Shown in pieces: positions 1 through 7,174 of a stretch of DNA of 25,650 bases. Origin of the DNA: Thermaceae bacterium. GTDB lineage: Bacteria; Deinococcota; Deinococci; Deinococcales; Marinithermaceae. The translations under genes and the position numbers were made by a program. Every line of letters starts with the position of its first letter. Positions within the stretch are counted from its first letter, which is position 1. Location: assembly GCA_027023345.1 (NCBI GenBank), contig JALVVO010000247.1:1-25650 (forward strand). Reading direction: 5' to 3'. The notes under the pieces are model-generated. The model worked only from the letters and a program-made list of their open reading frames with translations. It did no database searches and was not told where the DNA came from.

Positions 1-933
1 CTAAGGGGGGCGGTCAGCCTGGGGCTCCTCGTCGCCTTTCTCGACTACACCCGGAACTTCTTCGAGCCGCTCCGCGACCTCTCCGACAAGTTCAACATCT
101 ACCAGGCGGCGATGGCCGCCGCCGAGCGCATCTTCGCCCTCCTCGACGCGCCCGAGGAGGTGACCGACGCCCCCGACGCCCTCCCGGTGAAAAGGCTCCG
201 GGGCGCGATCCGCTTCGAGGACGTCTGGTTCGCCTACGAGGGGGAGGACTGGGTTTTGAAGGGCGTCTCCTTCGAGGTCCGGCCCGGCGAGAGGGTGGCG
301 CTCGTGGGCCACACCGGGGCGGGGAAGACCAGCGTGATCAACCTGGTCGCCCGCTTCTACGACGTGCAGCGGGGCCGCGTACTCCTCGACGGGGTGGACG
401 TCCGCAAGTACCGCCAGCGGGACCTCCGGCGGGCGCTCGGGATCGTGATGCAGGAGCCCTTCCTCTTCTCCGGCACGATCGAGGAGAACCTCCGGCTTGG
501 GGACGAGGCGATCCCCGAGGCCCGGATCTGGGAGGTGCTCAAGCTCGTGGGCCTGGACGAGGCCGTCCGGAGGCGGCCCGAGGGGCTCCAGGCCCGCCTC
601 GGCGAGCGCGGCGCCGGGCTTTCGGCCGGCGAGCGGCAGCTCCTCGCCCTGGCCCGGGCCCTGCTCCATAACCCCGACGTCCTCCTCATCCTCGACGAGG
701 CCACCGCCAACGTGGACAGCGAGACCGAGCGCCGGATGCAGGAGGCCCTCGCCCGCGTCTCCCGGGGGCGGACCACGGTGATCATCGCCCACCGCCTGGC
801 CACCGTGAAGGACGCCGACCGCATCCTGGTCTTTCGCCGGGGGGAGTTGATCGAGGAGGGCCCCCACGAGGCCCTCCTCCGAAAGGGCGGCTACTACGCC
901 CGGCTCTACGCGGTGGCGAGCGGCGAGGCCTAG
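1..933 (+). CDS. ABC exporter, permease-ATPase fusion (3' part)
   Basis: The frame is open from the window edge, so the start and most of the membrane domain are missing; 310 residues remain. The first ~40 residues look like the last transmembrane helix and linker of a type IV (MsbA/LmrA-like) exporter half. The rest is a complete nucleotide-binding domain: Walker A GHTGAGKT near fragment residues 103-110, Q-loop in IVMQEPFLFSGTI, signature LSAGERQ near 207-213, Walker B VLLILDE near 227-233 with the catalytic Glu, and the H-loop His in TVIIAHRL. Such proteins act as homo- or heterodimers in the inner membrane and export lipids, peptides or drugs using ATP. The intact catalytic Glu and signature suggest a fully active site. 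The substrate cannot be told; in this phylum these genes often occur as a heterodimer pair, so a partner may lie just upstream. The stop shares the bases CTAG with the stop of the convergent lipoprotein gene. Confidence 0.95.
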   Translation, partial: LRGAVSLGLLVAFLDYTRNFFEPLRDLSDKFNIYQAAMAAAERIFALLDAPEEVTDAPDALPVKRLRGAIRFEDVWFAYEGEDWVLKGVSFEVRPGERVALVGHTGAGKTSVINLVARFYDVQRGRVLLDGVDVRKYRQRDLRRALGIVMQEPFLFSGTIEENLRLGDEAIPEARIWEVLKLVGLDEAVRRRPEGLQARLGERGAGLSAGERQLLALARALLHNPDVLLILDEATANVDSETERRMQEALARVSRGRTTVIIAHRLATVKDADRILVFRRGELIEEGPHEALLRKGGYYARLYAVASGEA

Positions 934-1982
934 TCGGCGAGCGCCCGGGCGAGGAGCTTGCCGTCCGGGTCGACGAAGCGCACCTCGTCCACCGGGCGGA
1001 AGAGCTCGATCAGCACGAAGGGGCTGGTGAGCGCCTGGGTGGTGAGGGCGCCGGGCGGGGGAGCCTTGAGCTCCAGGGCGAACTCGGCGACCCGGCGGCT
1101 CACCCGACCGCCCCGGACCTCGATCCGGTAGCCGCCGGTGGGCTTCAGGCCCCAGAAGAAGCCGGCGAGGCAGCGGCCGGGCTCGAGCACCGGCGGCGCG
1201 GCCTTGGGCAGGCGGTTCCCGTAGGCGAGGTCCCAGAGCTCGGCCACCCCGCGGGGCGAGCAGGCCAGGTAGGCCATCGGGGCGCGGCCCTTGTAGGCGG
1301 CGTAGCTGCCCGTCTTTAGCACCCTCCAGGACAGGGCCGGGGCGGTCCGCCGGGGCACGCCGCGCTGGACGCGGATGGAGGCGAGGCGGTGCACCCAGGG
1401 CCGGGGCTCGAAGCGGTAGGGGCGGTGGACCGGGCCGGTCCGCTGGAAGACGACGAGGGGGCGGCCGCGGGCGCGGAGCTCGAGCTCCCGCCGCACCACC
1501 CGTACCTCGTCCGGGGTCAGCCCGCTCGGCCGGAAACCGCCCTCCTCGGGCACCCGGAGCACCTCCTTCCCCGCCGGGACCGGCCCCGAGAGCCGCCACC
1601 AGGCCTCGCCGTCGTAGTACCAGCTGGCGAGCAGATCCGCCTCGGTCTCGAGGACGTAGGCGCCGGTGAAGGGATCGTAGCTGGCCTTGACCTCGGGCCG
1701 GACCGGGGGGAGGACCTCCCGCCAAAGCGGCATCCCGTTCACCCAGAGCGCCCCCGGCAGCGCCCAGGGCGAGGTCTCGTCCCCGGCGGGCTCGAGCACG
1801 AGTCGCTCCCCCTCGAGCTCGATCGTCATGGGGTCGCCGTAGAAGTAGACCCAGCGCTCGCTGGCCTCGGGGAAGAGGAGCTCGATCTCGTGGGCGCTGA
1901 AATAGGGGTGTTCGGGCGTCACCAAGCGGCAGCCCGCAAGCACGAACGCGATCAAGAGGATCACCAGGCTCAGGCGCTTCAT
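930..1982 (-). CDS. Lipoprotein with PrcB-like C-terminal domain
   Basis: This 350-residue protein starts with a short basic n-region, a hydrophobic stretch and the lipobox LAGC (Cys18), so it should be lipidated and anchored in the cell envelope. The middle is a beta-rich region that I do not recognise. The last ~110 residues match the PrcB_C pattern: GVAELWDL, then GRCLAGFFWGLKPTGGYRIEV, a PPPG segment, then ALTSPFVLIEL. In Treponema denticola PrcB stabilises a surface protease complex; in Deinococcota such lipoproteins have no proven role, so function here is unknown. ATG at 1982 is chosen because it gives a full signal sequence. A TAGAAT box six bases upstream suggests a leaderless transcript, as no Shine-Dalgarno sequence is visible. 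It lies 56 bp after the permease dppC but may be a separate unit. Confidence 0.85.
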   Translation of the reverse strand: MKRLSLVILLIAFVLAGCRLVTPEHPYFSAHEIELLFPEASERWVYFYGDPMTIELEGERLVLEPAGDETSPWALPGALWVNGMPLWREVLPPVRPEVKASYDPFTGAYVLETEADLLASWYYDGEAWWRLSGPVPAGKEVLRVPEEGGFRPSGLTPDEVRVVRRELELRARGRPLVVFQRTGPVHRPYRFEPRPWVHRLASIRVQRGVPRRTAPALSWRVLKTGSYAAYKGRAPMAYLACSPRGVAELWDLAYGNRLPKAAPPVLEPGRCLAGFFWGLKPTGGYRIEVRGGRVSRRVAEFALELKAPPPGALTTQALTSPFVLIELFRPVDEVRFVDPDGKLLARALAD

Positions 1983-1988
1983 CGCCCC

Positions 1989-1994
1989 ATTCTA
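1989..1994 (-). promoter_or_regulatory. -10 box of lipoprotein gene, leaderless type
   Basis: TAGAAT lies six bases before the ATG at 1982 and no Shine-Dalgarno sequence follows. This fits the TAnnnT promoter of leaderless mRNAs known in Deinococcota. No good -35 hexamer is seen, so the call rests on spacing alone. Confidence 0.45.
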
Positions 1995-2038
1995 GCCTTG
2001 GCCGCCGGGGGTGCGGGTGAGGCCTTCCCGAAGGAACC

Positions 2039-2899
2039 TTAAAACCGGGCGGTGCGGGGGTCGAGGGCGTCCCGGAGCCCGTCCCCCAGCAGGTTGAAGC
2101 CGAGCACCGCCAGCATGATGGCGAGCCCCGGAAAGAGGCTGATCCAAGGGGCGGTGGTGAAGTACTGGAAGCCGCGGGCGATCATCACCCCCCACTCGGG
2201 CGCCGGGGGCTGGGCGCCGAGGCCCAAGAAGCCGAGCCCGGCCGCGTCGAGGATGGCGGTGGCGATCGAGAGGGTGGCCTGGACGATGAGCGGCGAGAGG
2301 CCGTTGGGGAGGATGTGGCGGAGCAGGATCCGGCCGTTCGTGGCCCCGAGCGCCCGGGCGGCGGCGACGAACTCCTGCTCTTTTAGCGAGAGCACCATGC
2401 TCCGGGCGAGCCTCGCGAAGACCGGGATCTGCACCACCCCCACCGCCAGCATGGCGTTCTCGATCCCGGGACCGATCACCGCCACGATCGCGATCGCCAG
2501 CAGGATCGAGGGGAAAGCGAGCATGATGTCGATGAGCCAGCTCACCAGGGTGTCCACCCAGCCGCCGAAGAACCCGGCCACCAGGCCCAAGAGGGTCCCC
2601 GCCACGAGGGCGAGCCCCACCGCCACCACCCCCACCCGCAGGCTGATCCGGCTCCCGTGCCAGACCCGGATCAGCATGTCGCGCCCGAGCTCGTCGGTGC
2701 CCATGGGGTGCTCGATCGAGGGGGGCTGGAGCCGGGCCCTAAGGTTCCGGTCCTTGGCCGGGTCGTAGGGGGCGAGGATCGGCGCGAGCAGGGCGAGCAG
2801 CACGAAGACCCCGACGATCAAGAGCCCCGCCTTCCCGGAGGAGGAGCGGAGGAACCGCCTAAGCGCTTGCTGGGTGGGGGTGCGGGCTAGGGTAGCCAC
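2039..2899 (-). CDS. dppC: Peptide/nickel ABC transporter permease, DppC type
   Basis: This 286-residue inner-membrane protein is the second permease of a peptide/nickel/opine-type importer. It has the family's N-terminal region with a first membrane segment near residues 24-44, the conserved HPMGTDELGRDMLIRVWHGSRISL stretch after it, and about five further hydrophobic segments. The EAA loop that docks on the ATPase is EFVAAARALGATNGRILLRHILPN near 176-199. It starts with GTG at 2899, six bases after a clear GGAGG. It follows dppB by 10 bp and must pair with it. Substrate (di- or oligopeptides, nickel or another small solute) cannot be read from the sequence, so the symbol marks family rather than proven substrate. 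No ATPase genes follow. Confidence 0.9.
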   Translation of the reverse strand: MATLARTPTQQALRRFLRSSSGKAGLLIVGVFVLLALLAPILAPYDPAKDRNLRARLQPPSIEHPMGTDELGRDMLIRVWHGSRISLRVGVVAVGLALVAGTLLGLVAGFFGGWVDTLVSWLIDIMLAFPSILLAIAIVAVIGPGIENAMLAVGVVQIPVFARLARSMVLSLKEQEFVAAARALGATNGRILLRHILPNGLSPLIVQATLSIATAILDAAGLGFLGLGAQPPAPEWGVMIARGFQYFTTAPWISLFPGLAIMLAVLGFNLLGDGLRDALDPRTARF

Positions 2900-2909
2900 G
2901 GCCTGCCTC

Positions 2910-3965
2910 CTAGCGGTACTGAATCCGGGGGTCCAAGAGCCCGTAGGAAAGGTCCACCAGGGCGTTCACGATCACGTAGACGGCGGCGATGAAGAGGGTC
3001 CCGCCCTGGACGATCGGGTAGTCGCGGGCTTGGATCGCGTCGTAGAGCCATTTGCCGATCCCGGGCCAGTTGAAGATCGTCTCGGTGAGGATGGCGCCGG
3101 TGAGCAGCGTGCCGAACCAGAGCCCGATGACGGTGATCACCGGCAGCATGGCGTTTTTTAGCGCGTGCTTGTAGACCACCACCCGCTCGGGCAGGCCCTT
3201 GGCCCGGGCGGTGCGGACGTAGTCCTGGGAGAGGACCTCGAGCATCGAGGAGCGCATCATCCGGGCGATCACCGCGGCGGGAATCGAGCCGAGGGCGAGC
3301 GAGGGCAGGATCAGGTGCCTCAGGGCGTCGGCGAAGACGTCGGGCCGCCCCTTGAGAAGCGCGTCGAGGAGCAAGAGCCCGGTCAGCGGCTGAAACTCGG
3401 TGCCGATCCCGAGCCGGCCCGAGGGCGGGAGCCAGTGCAGGTTCACGGCGAAGACGTAGATGAGCAGGAGGCCGAGCCAGAAGATCGGCATCGAGACCCC
3501 GACCAGCGCGCCAGTCATCACCAGGAGGTCCACCAGGGAGTTCTTCCGGATGGCGGCGAGGATCCCCGCCGGGATCCCCACGAGGAGCGCTACCGTCATC
3601 GCTCCCAGGGTGAGCTCGAAAGTGGCGGGAAAGCGGGCTTTGAGCTCGGCGGCGACGTCCACCTTGGTGAAGATCGAGCGTCCCAGGTCGCCGTGCAGGA
3701 TGCGGACGAGGTAGGCGGGGTACTGGGCCTCGAGGAGCCGCCGGAGGTCGCCGGTCTCGCGGTAGGCCGCCCAGTTGAGGAAGAGGGGCTTGTCCAGGTT
3801 GAGCTCCCGCCGCAGGCGCTCGAGCGCCTCCGGGGTCGCCCGCTGGCCGAGCATCACCCGGGCGGGGTCGCCGGGGATCAGGCGCACGAAGGTGAAGACG
3901 AGCAGACTCACGCCGAAGAGCACGGGGACGAGACCGAAAAAGCGCCGCAGGGCGTAGGCGGTCAC
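2910..3965 (-). CDS. dppB: Peptide/nickel ABC transporter permease, DppB type
   Basis: This 351-residue inner-membrane protein opens with the typical DppB/OppB pattern: a first helix RRFFGLVPVLFGVSLLVFTFVRL followed by IPGDPARVMLG. About five more membrane segments follow. The EAA loop is DYVRTARAKGLPERVVVYKHALKNAMLPV in the C-terminal third. It forms the pore with DppC. The GTG at 3965 is the first in-frame start; a weak GGAG lies three bases before it, and a perfect TATACT lies seven bases upstream, so translation may be leaderless or nearly so. Between it and the binding-protein gene sit two strong hairpins that could reduce readthrough, so permeases may be made at a lower level than the binding protein. 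Substrate is not determined. Confidence 0.92.
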   Translation of the reverse strand: MTAYALRRFFGLVPVLFGVSLLVFTFVRLIPGDPARVMLGQRATPEALERLRRELNLDKPLFLNWAAYRETGDLRRLLEAQYPAYLVRILHGDLGRSIFTKVDVAAELKARFPATFELTLGAMTVALLVGIPAGILAAIRKNSLVDLLVMTGALVGVSMPIFWLGLLLIYVFAVNLHWLPPSGRLGIGTEFQPLTGLLLLDALLKGRPDVFADALRHLILPSLALGSIPAAVIARMMRSSMLEVLSQDYVRTARAKGLPERVVVYKHALKNAMLPVITVIGLWFGTLLTGAILTETIFNWPGIGKWLYDAIQARDYPIVQGGTLFIAAVYVIVNALVDLSYGLLDPRIQYR

Positions 3966-3972
3966 GGCTCCG

Positions 3973-3978
3973 AGTATA
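3973..3978 (-). promoter_or_regulatory. -10 box before dppB
   Basis: TATACT lies seven bases before the GTG start of dppB and directly after the T-run of the upstream terminator. No convincing -35 hexamer is present. It would give a leaderless or very short leader transcript for dppBC. Confidence 0.45.
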
Positions 3979-3980
3979 CG

Positions 3981-4006
3981 AAAAGCCGGGGCCCGCGGGC
4001 CCCGGC
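3981..4006 (-). terminator. Hairpin terminator/attenuator between binding-protein gene and dppB
   Basis: GCCGGGGCCC and GGGCCCCGGC form a perfect 10-bp stem (3985-3994 with 3997-4006), followed on the minus strand by TTTT at 3984-3981. It lies directly after the peptide-binding protein gene. Such placement commonly lets the abundant binding protein be made in excess over the permeases. Confidence 0.7.
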
Positions 4007-4007
4007 C

Positions 4008-4023
4008 CCGCCGGATCCGGCGG
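4008..4023. repeat. 16-bp perfect palindrome next to the binding-protein stop codon
   Basis: CCGCCGGATCCGGCGG is a perfect palindrome touching the stop codon of the peptide-binding protein gene at 4024. With the following hairpin at 3985-4006 it makes two tandem stems in the transcript, which may protect the 3' end of the upstream message or act with the terminator. Confidence 0.6.
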
Positions 4024-5595
4024 CTACTTGACCTCGACCATGTAGAGCTCCTCGGAGCCCAAGGGGCTCGGGATGTAGTTCTTCACGTTCTTGCGGGTCG
4101 CGTGGAGCGGGTTGTTGTGGGCCACCGGGATCGAGAGCACGTACTCGTGCACCAGCCGCTGGGCCTCGGCGTAGAGCTTCTTGCGCACGTCGAGCGAGGC
4201 GGTGACCCGGGCCTTTTGGATCAGGCCGGCGATCTTCTTGCAGGCGTCGGTCTCGCAGCCGAGGTTGGTCTTGATCGAGGTGGGGCCGAAGAAGGTGTAG
4301 AGGTAGTTGTCGGGGTCGGGGTAGTCGGGGCTCCAGCCCAGCATGTACATGGGGAACTTGCCCTTGTCGTAGTCGGAGAGGTAGGTGCCCCAGTCCTCGG
4401 TCTTGAGGCTGGCCTTGATGCCGACGTCGGCGAGGTAGGTGGCGATGGTCTCGGCGATCGGCTGCGGCGCGGGGAAGTAGGGGCGGCTAACCGGCATGTA
4501 CCAGAGCTCGGTCTCGAAGCCGTTCGGGTAGCCGGCCTCGGCGAGGAGCTTCTTCGCCTGCTCGGGGTCGTAGGGGAAGGGCTTGATGTCGCCCGCCCGG
4601 CCCCACATCGCCGGCGGGACGAACTCGCTCGCCCGCTCGCCCAGGCCGCCGTAGAAGGCGTCCACGATCGCTTGCCAGTCCACCGCCAGGGCGATGGCCT
4701 TGCGGACTTTGAGGTTGTCGAGGGGTTTGTTCTTCTGGTGGAAGGCGACGTATCCGATGTTCAGGCCCTTTTGCACCACTGCCACCAGGTTGGGGTCGGC
4801 CTTGATCGCCTTCAGGTCCTCGGGGGAGAGGTTGTTGGCGATGTGGATCGAGCCCGCCTTGAGCTCGGCGAGGCGGCTCGTGGGCTCGGGGATGCCGCGG
4901 AAGACCAGGGTCTTGACCTTGGCCTTGTTCTTCTCGTTCCAGTAGTCCTCGTTGCGCTCGAGGACCACCTTGTCGCCGATCGTCCAGCTCTTGAAGACGA
5001 AGGGGCCGGTGCCCACCACCCCGACCTCGGGGGTGCCGTACTTCTCGGGGTCGGCCATCACCGCCTTGGGGCTGTCGATGCCGAAGTAGCTGGCGGCGAC
5101 CATCTGGGGGAAGAAGCCGACCGGCTGGGTGAGGTAAAAGCGCACGGTGTACTCGTCCACCACCTCGACCCGGTCGATCACCGAGCCTTCGCCCTTGAAG
5201 CCGCCGAAGACCCAGGTGAAGGGAACGAACTCCTTACCCCCACGGTAAGGGTTCTTCTTGTCGTTCCAGCGGTCGAAGTTGAACTTCACCGCCTCGGCGT
5301 TGAAGGGCGTGCCGTCGTGGAACTTGACGCCCTTTCTGAGGTAGAAGGTCCAGACCTTCGAGTCCTCGCTTGCCTCCCAGCGCTCGGCGAGCCCAGGGAT
5401 CGGGTTCACCGTGCCGGGCTCGAAGGCCACCAGGGTCTCCACCACCTGCTTGGCGACGCGCAGGGAGTTCCCGTCCTGGGCGTCGGCGGAGTCCAGGGTC
5501 TTGGGCAGGTCGGACTGGCCGTAGACCAGGGTCTGGGCCAGCGCGAGCCCGCTAAGGGCCAAAAGCAAAACGCCAACTACCGTCCACTTCTTCAT
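4024..5595 (-). CDS. dppA: Peptide-type ABC transporter substrate-binding protein
   Basis: This 523-residue protein is a family 5 extracellular solute-binding protein, which captures di-/oligopeptides or similar solutes outside the membrane and delivers them to the DppBC pore. A signal peptide runs over about the first 20 residues (MKKWTVVGVLLLALSGLALA) with likely cleavage after ALA, and no lipobox Cys, so it should be a free periplasmic protein. Family hallmarks include LAERWEASEDSKVWTFYLRKGVKFHDGTPFNAEAVKFNFDRW and VVGTGPFVFKSW. Two Cys in the C-terminal third (GCETDACKK) may form a disulfide. I chose ATG at 5595, five bases after GGGAGG, over the GTG at 5601, which runs into that site. 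It is the first gene of the cluster and has a good promoter just upstream. Confidence 0.93.
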   Translation of the reverse strand: MKKWTVVGVLLLALSGLALAQTLVYGQSDLPKTLDSADAQDGNSLRVAKQVVETLVAFEPGTVNPIPGLAERWEASEDSKVWTFYLRKGVKFHDGTPFNAEAVKFNFDRWNDKKNPYRGGKEFVPFTWVFGGFKGEGSVIDRVEVVDEYTVRFYLTQPVGFFPQMVAASYFGIDSPKAVMADPEKYGTPEVGVVGTGPFVFKSWTIGDKVVLERNEDYWNEKNKAKVKTLVFRGIPEPTSRLAELKAGSIHIANNLSPEDLKAIKADPNLVAVVQKGLNIGYVAFHQKNKPLDNLKVRKAIALAVDWQAIVDAFYGGLGERASEFVPPAMWGRAGDIKPFPYDPEQAKKLLAEAGYPNGFETELWYMPVSRPYFPAPQPIAETIATYLADVGIKASLKTEDWGTYLSDYDKGKFPMYMLGWSPDYPDPDNYLYTFFGPTSIKTNLGCETDACKKIAGLIQKARVTASLDVRKKLYAEAQRLVHEYVLSIPVAHNNPLHATRKNVKNYIPSPLGSEELYMVEVK

Positions 5596-5630
5596 AGCCA
5601 CCTCCCGAAAGTCGCGTTCTTACCGCAATA

Positions 5631-5660
5631 AGTATACGCCGCCCCCAACGGGGGCGGCAA
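5631..5660 (-). promoter_or_regulatory. Promoter of the peptide transporter cluster
   Basis: On the minus strand, TTGCCG (5655-5660) and TATACT (5631-5636) are separated by 18 bases, a good match to a housekeeping sigma-70/SigA promoter. It lies 35 bases before the binding-protein ATG. The -35 box overlaps the hairpin that ends the liv cluster. Confidence 0.65.
5638..5658 (-). terminator. Hairpin after livF
   Basis: GCCGCCCCC (5638-5646) and GGGGGCGGC (5650-5658) form a perfect 9-bp stem with a three-base loop, 17 bases after the livF stop. No T-run follows on the minus strand, so it may be an imperfect intrinsic terminator or a 3'-end stabiliser. Confidence 0.5.
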
Positions 5661-5675
5661 GGAAAGGGTGTCGGA

Positions 5676-6389
5676 TTAGCCGCCGAGGTAGGCCCGCTTG
5701 ACCTCTTCGTTCTCGGCGAGCTCCTTGGCAGGCCCGGCGAGGGTGATCTCGCCGGTCTGGAGCACGTAGCCGCGGTGGGCGACCTGGAGGGCCTTGAGCG
5801 CGTTCTGCTCGACCAGGAGGATGGTCTTGCCGCGTTTGTTGAGCTCGGCGATGGTTTCGAAGATCAGGTCCACCAGCACCGGGGCGAGCCCCATCGAGGG
5901 CTCGTCCATGAGGAGGATCCGGGGGTCCTGCATCAGTGCCCGGCCGATCGCGAGCATCTGCTGCTCGCCGCCGGAGAGGGTGCCGCCGAGCTGCTTGCGG
6001 CGCTCGGCCAGGCGGGGGAAGAGCTCGAAGACCTCGGCCTTGCGCTCCTCGACCTTGTTGCGGTCGTTTTCCAGGTAGGCGCCGATCTCGAGGTTCTCCT
6101 CCACCGTGAGGCGGGGGAAGATCCGCCGCCCCTCGGGGACGTGGCCGATGCCGCGCTTGACGATGAGGTGGGCGGGTAGGTGGTGCACCGCCACCCCCTC
6201 GAAGAGAACCTCGCCCTCCCTCGGGTGGATCATTCCCGAGATGGTGCGGAGCGTGGTGGTCTTGCCGGCGCCGTTCGCACCGATCAGGGTGACGATCTCG
6301 CCCTCGAAGACCTCGAGGTTGATGCCCTTCAGGGCGTGGATCTGGCCGTAGTAGGTGTGGACGTTCTTGAGCTCGAGCACCTTCTTCAT
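5676..6389 (-). CDS. livF: Branched-chain amino-acid ABC transporter ATPase LivF
   Basis: This 237-residue cytoplasmic ATPase is one of two that power uptake of leucine, isoleucine and valine (or related hydrophobic/polar amino acids). Walker A GANGAGKT is at residues 37-44, the LivF-typical VPEGRRIFPRLTVEENL at 84-100, signature LSGGEQQ at 138-144 and Walker B ILLMDEP at 158-164; the H-loop is altered to VEQNA, as is usual for LivF. The length is the usual one for LivF. Its ATG overlaps the stop of livG as ATGA, showing translational coupling. It is the last gene of the liv cluster and is followed by a hairpin. Confidence 0.97.
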   Translation of the reverse strand: MKKVLELKNVHTYYGQIHALKGINLEVFEGEIVTLIGANGAGKTTTLRTISGMIHPREGEVLFEGVAVHHLPAHLIVKRGIGHVPEGRRIFPRLTVEENLEIGAYLENDRNKVEERKAEVFELFPRLAERRKQLGGTLSGGEQQMLAIGRALMQDPRILLMDEPSMGLAPVLVDLIFETIAELNKRGKTILLVEQNALKALQVAHRGYVLQTGEITLAGPAKELAENEEVKRAYLGG

Positions 6390-7174
6390 GACGCCCCCTC
6401 CGCGGCCCCGCGGCCGAGGTAGGCCTCGATCACCCGCGGGTCGTTCTGGACCTCCTCGGGGGTGCCCTCGAGGATCTTGGAACCGTAGTCGAGCACCGCG
6501 ATCCGCTCGGAGATGCTCATCACCAGCTGCATGTCGTGCTCGATCAGGAGGATCGTCACCCCCAGGTCGTCGCGGATGCCCACGATCCGCCGCTGGAGGT
6601 CCTCGGTCTCCTGGGGGTTCATGCCCGCCGCCGGCTCGTCGAGGAGGAGGAGCTTGGGCTCGAGCGCCAGCGCCCGGGCGATCTCGAGGCGCCGCTGCTC
6701 GCCGTAGGGGAGGTTCTTGGCGAGCTCGTGGGCGCGGTGGCCGAGCTGCATGTACTCGAGGAGCTCCAACGAGCGCTCCAGCGCCTTCTTTTCCTCGCGT
6801 TGAAACCGCGGCGTGCGAAGGAGGGCGTCGGCGTAGCTCGTCTTGGTGTGCACGTGGCGGGCCACCATCACGTTCTCCACCGCGGTCATCGAGCCGAAGA
6901 GCCGGATGTTCTGGAAGGTGCGCGCCATGCCCCGGGCGGCGATCCAGGCAGGGTCCCTGCCGGTGATCTCTTCGCCGTCGAAGAGGATCCGACCCTTATC
7001 GGGCTTGTAGATCCCGGTGAGCAGGTTGAAGAAGGTGGTCTTGCCGGCGCCGTTCGGGCCGATGACGGCGAAGATCATCCCGCGGGGGATGGAGACGCTC
7101 ACGTCGTTAACCGCCACCAGACCGCCGAAGGTCTTGGTCACGCGCTCGACCTCGAGGATCGGGGCCTCGCTCAT
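6386..7174 (-). CDS. livG: Branched-chain amino-acid ABC transporter ATPase LivG
   Basis: This 262-residue protein is the partner ATPase of LivF. Walker A GPNGAGKT lies at residues 39-46, followed by TFQNIRLFGSMTAVENV, which is typical of LivG. The signature LPYGEQRRLEIARA is at 155-168, Walker B LLLLDEP at 175-181 with PAAGMNPQET after it, and the H-loop His in LLIEHDM. The length fits the family. The ATG overlaps the livM stop by four bases (ATGA) and the stop overlaps the livF start in the same way, so all three are translationally coupled. It acts at the inner face of the membrane on LivH/LivM. Confidence 0.97.
   Translation of the reverse strand: MSEAPILEVERVTKTFGGLVAVNDVSVSIPRGMIFAVIGPNGAGKTTFFNLLTGIYKPDKGRILFDGEEITGRDPAWIAARGMARTFQNIRLFGSMTAVENVMVARHVHTKTSYADALLRTPRFQREEKKALERSLELLEYMQLGHRAHELAKNLPYGEQRRLEIARALALEPKLLLLDEPAAGMNPQETEDLQRRIVGIRDDLGVTILLIEHDMQLVMSISERIAVLDYGSKILEGTPEEVQNDPRVIEAYLGRGAAEGAS

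Noticed and set aside
4102..5631. Plus-strand open frame (509 codons) opposite the peptide-binding protein gene
   Set aside because: It has antisense-type composition with no motif or ribosome binding site, and the minus-strand gene has a signal peptide and full family pattern.
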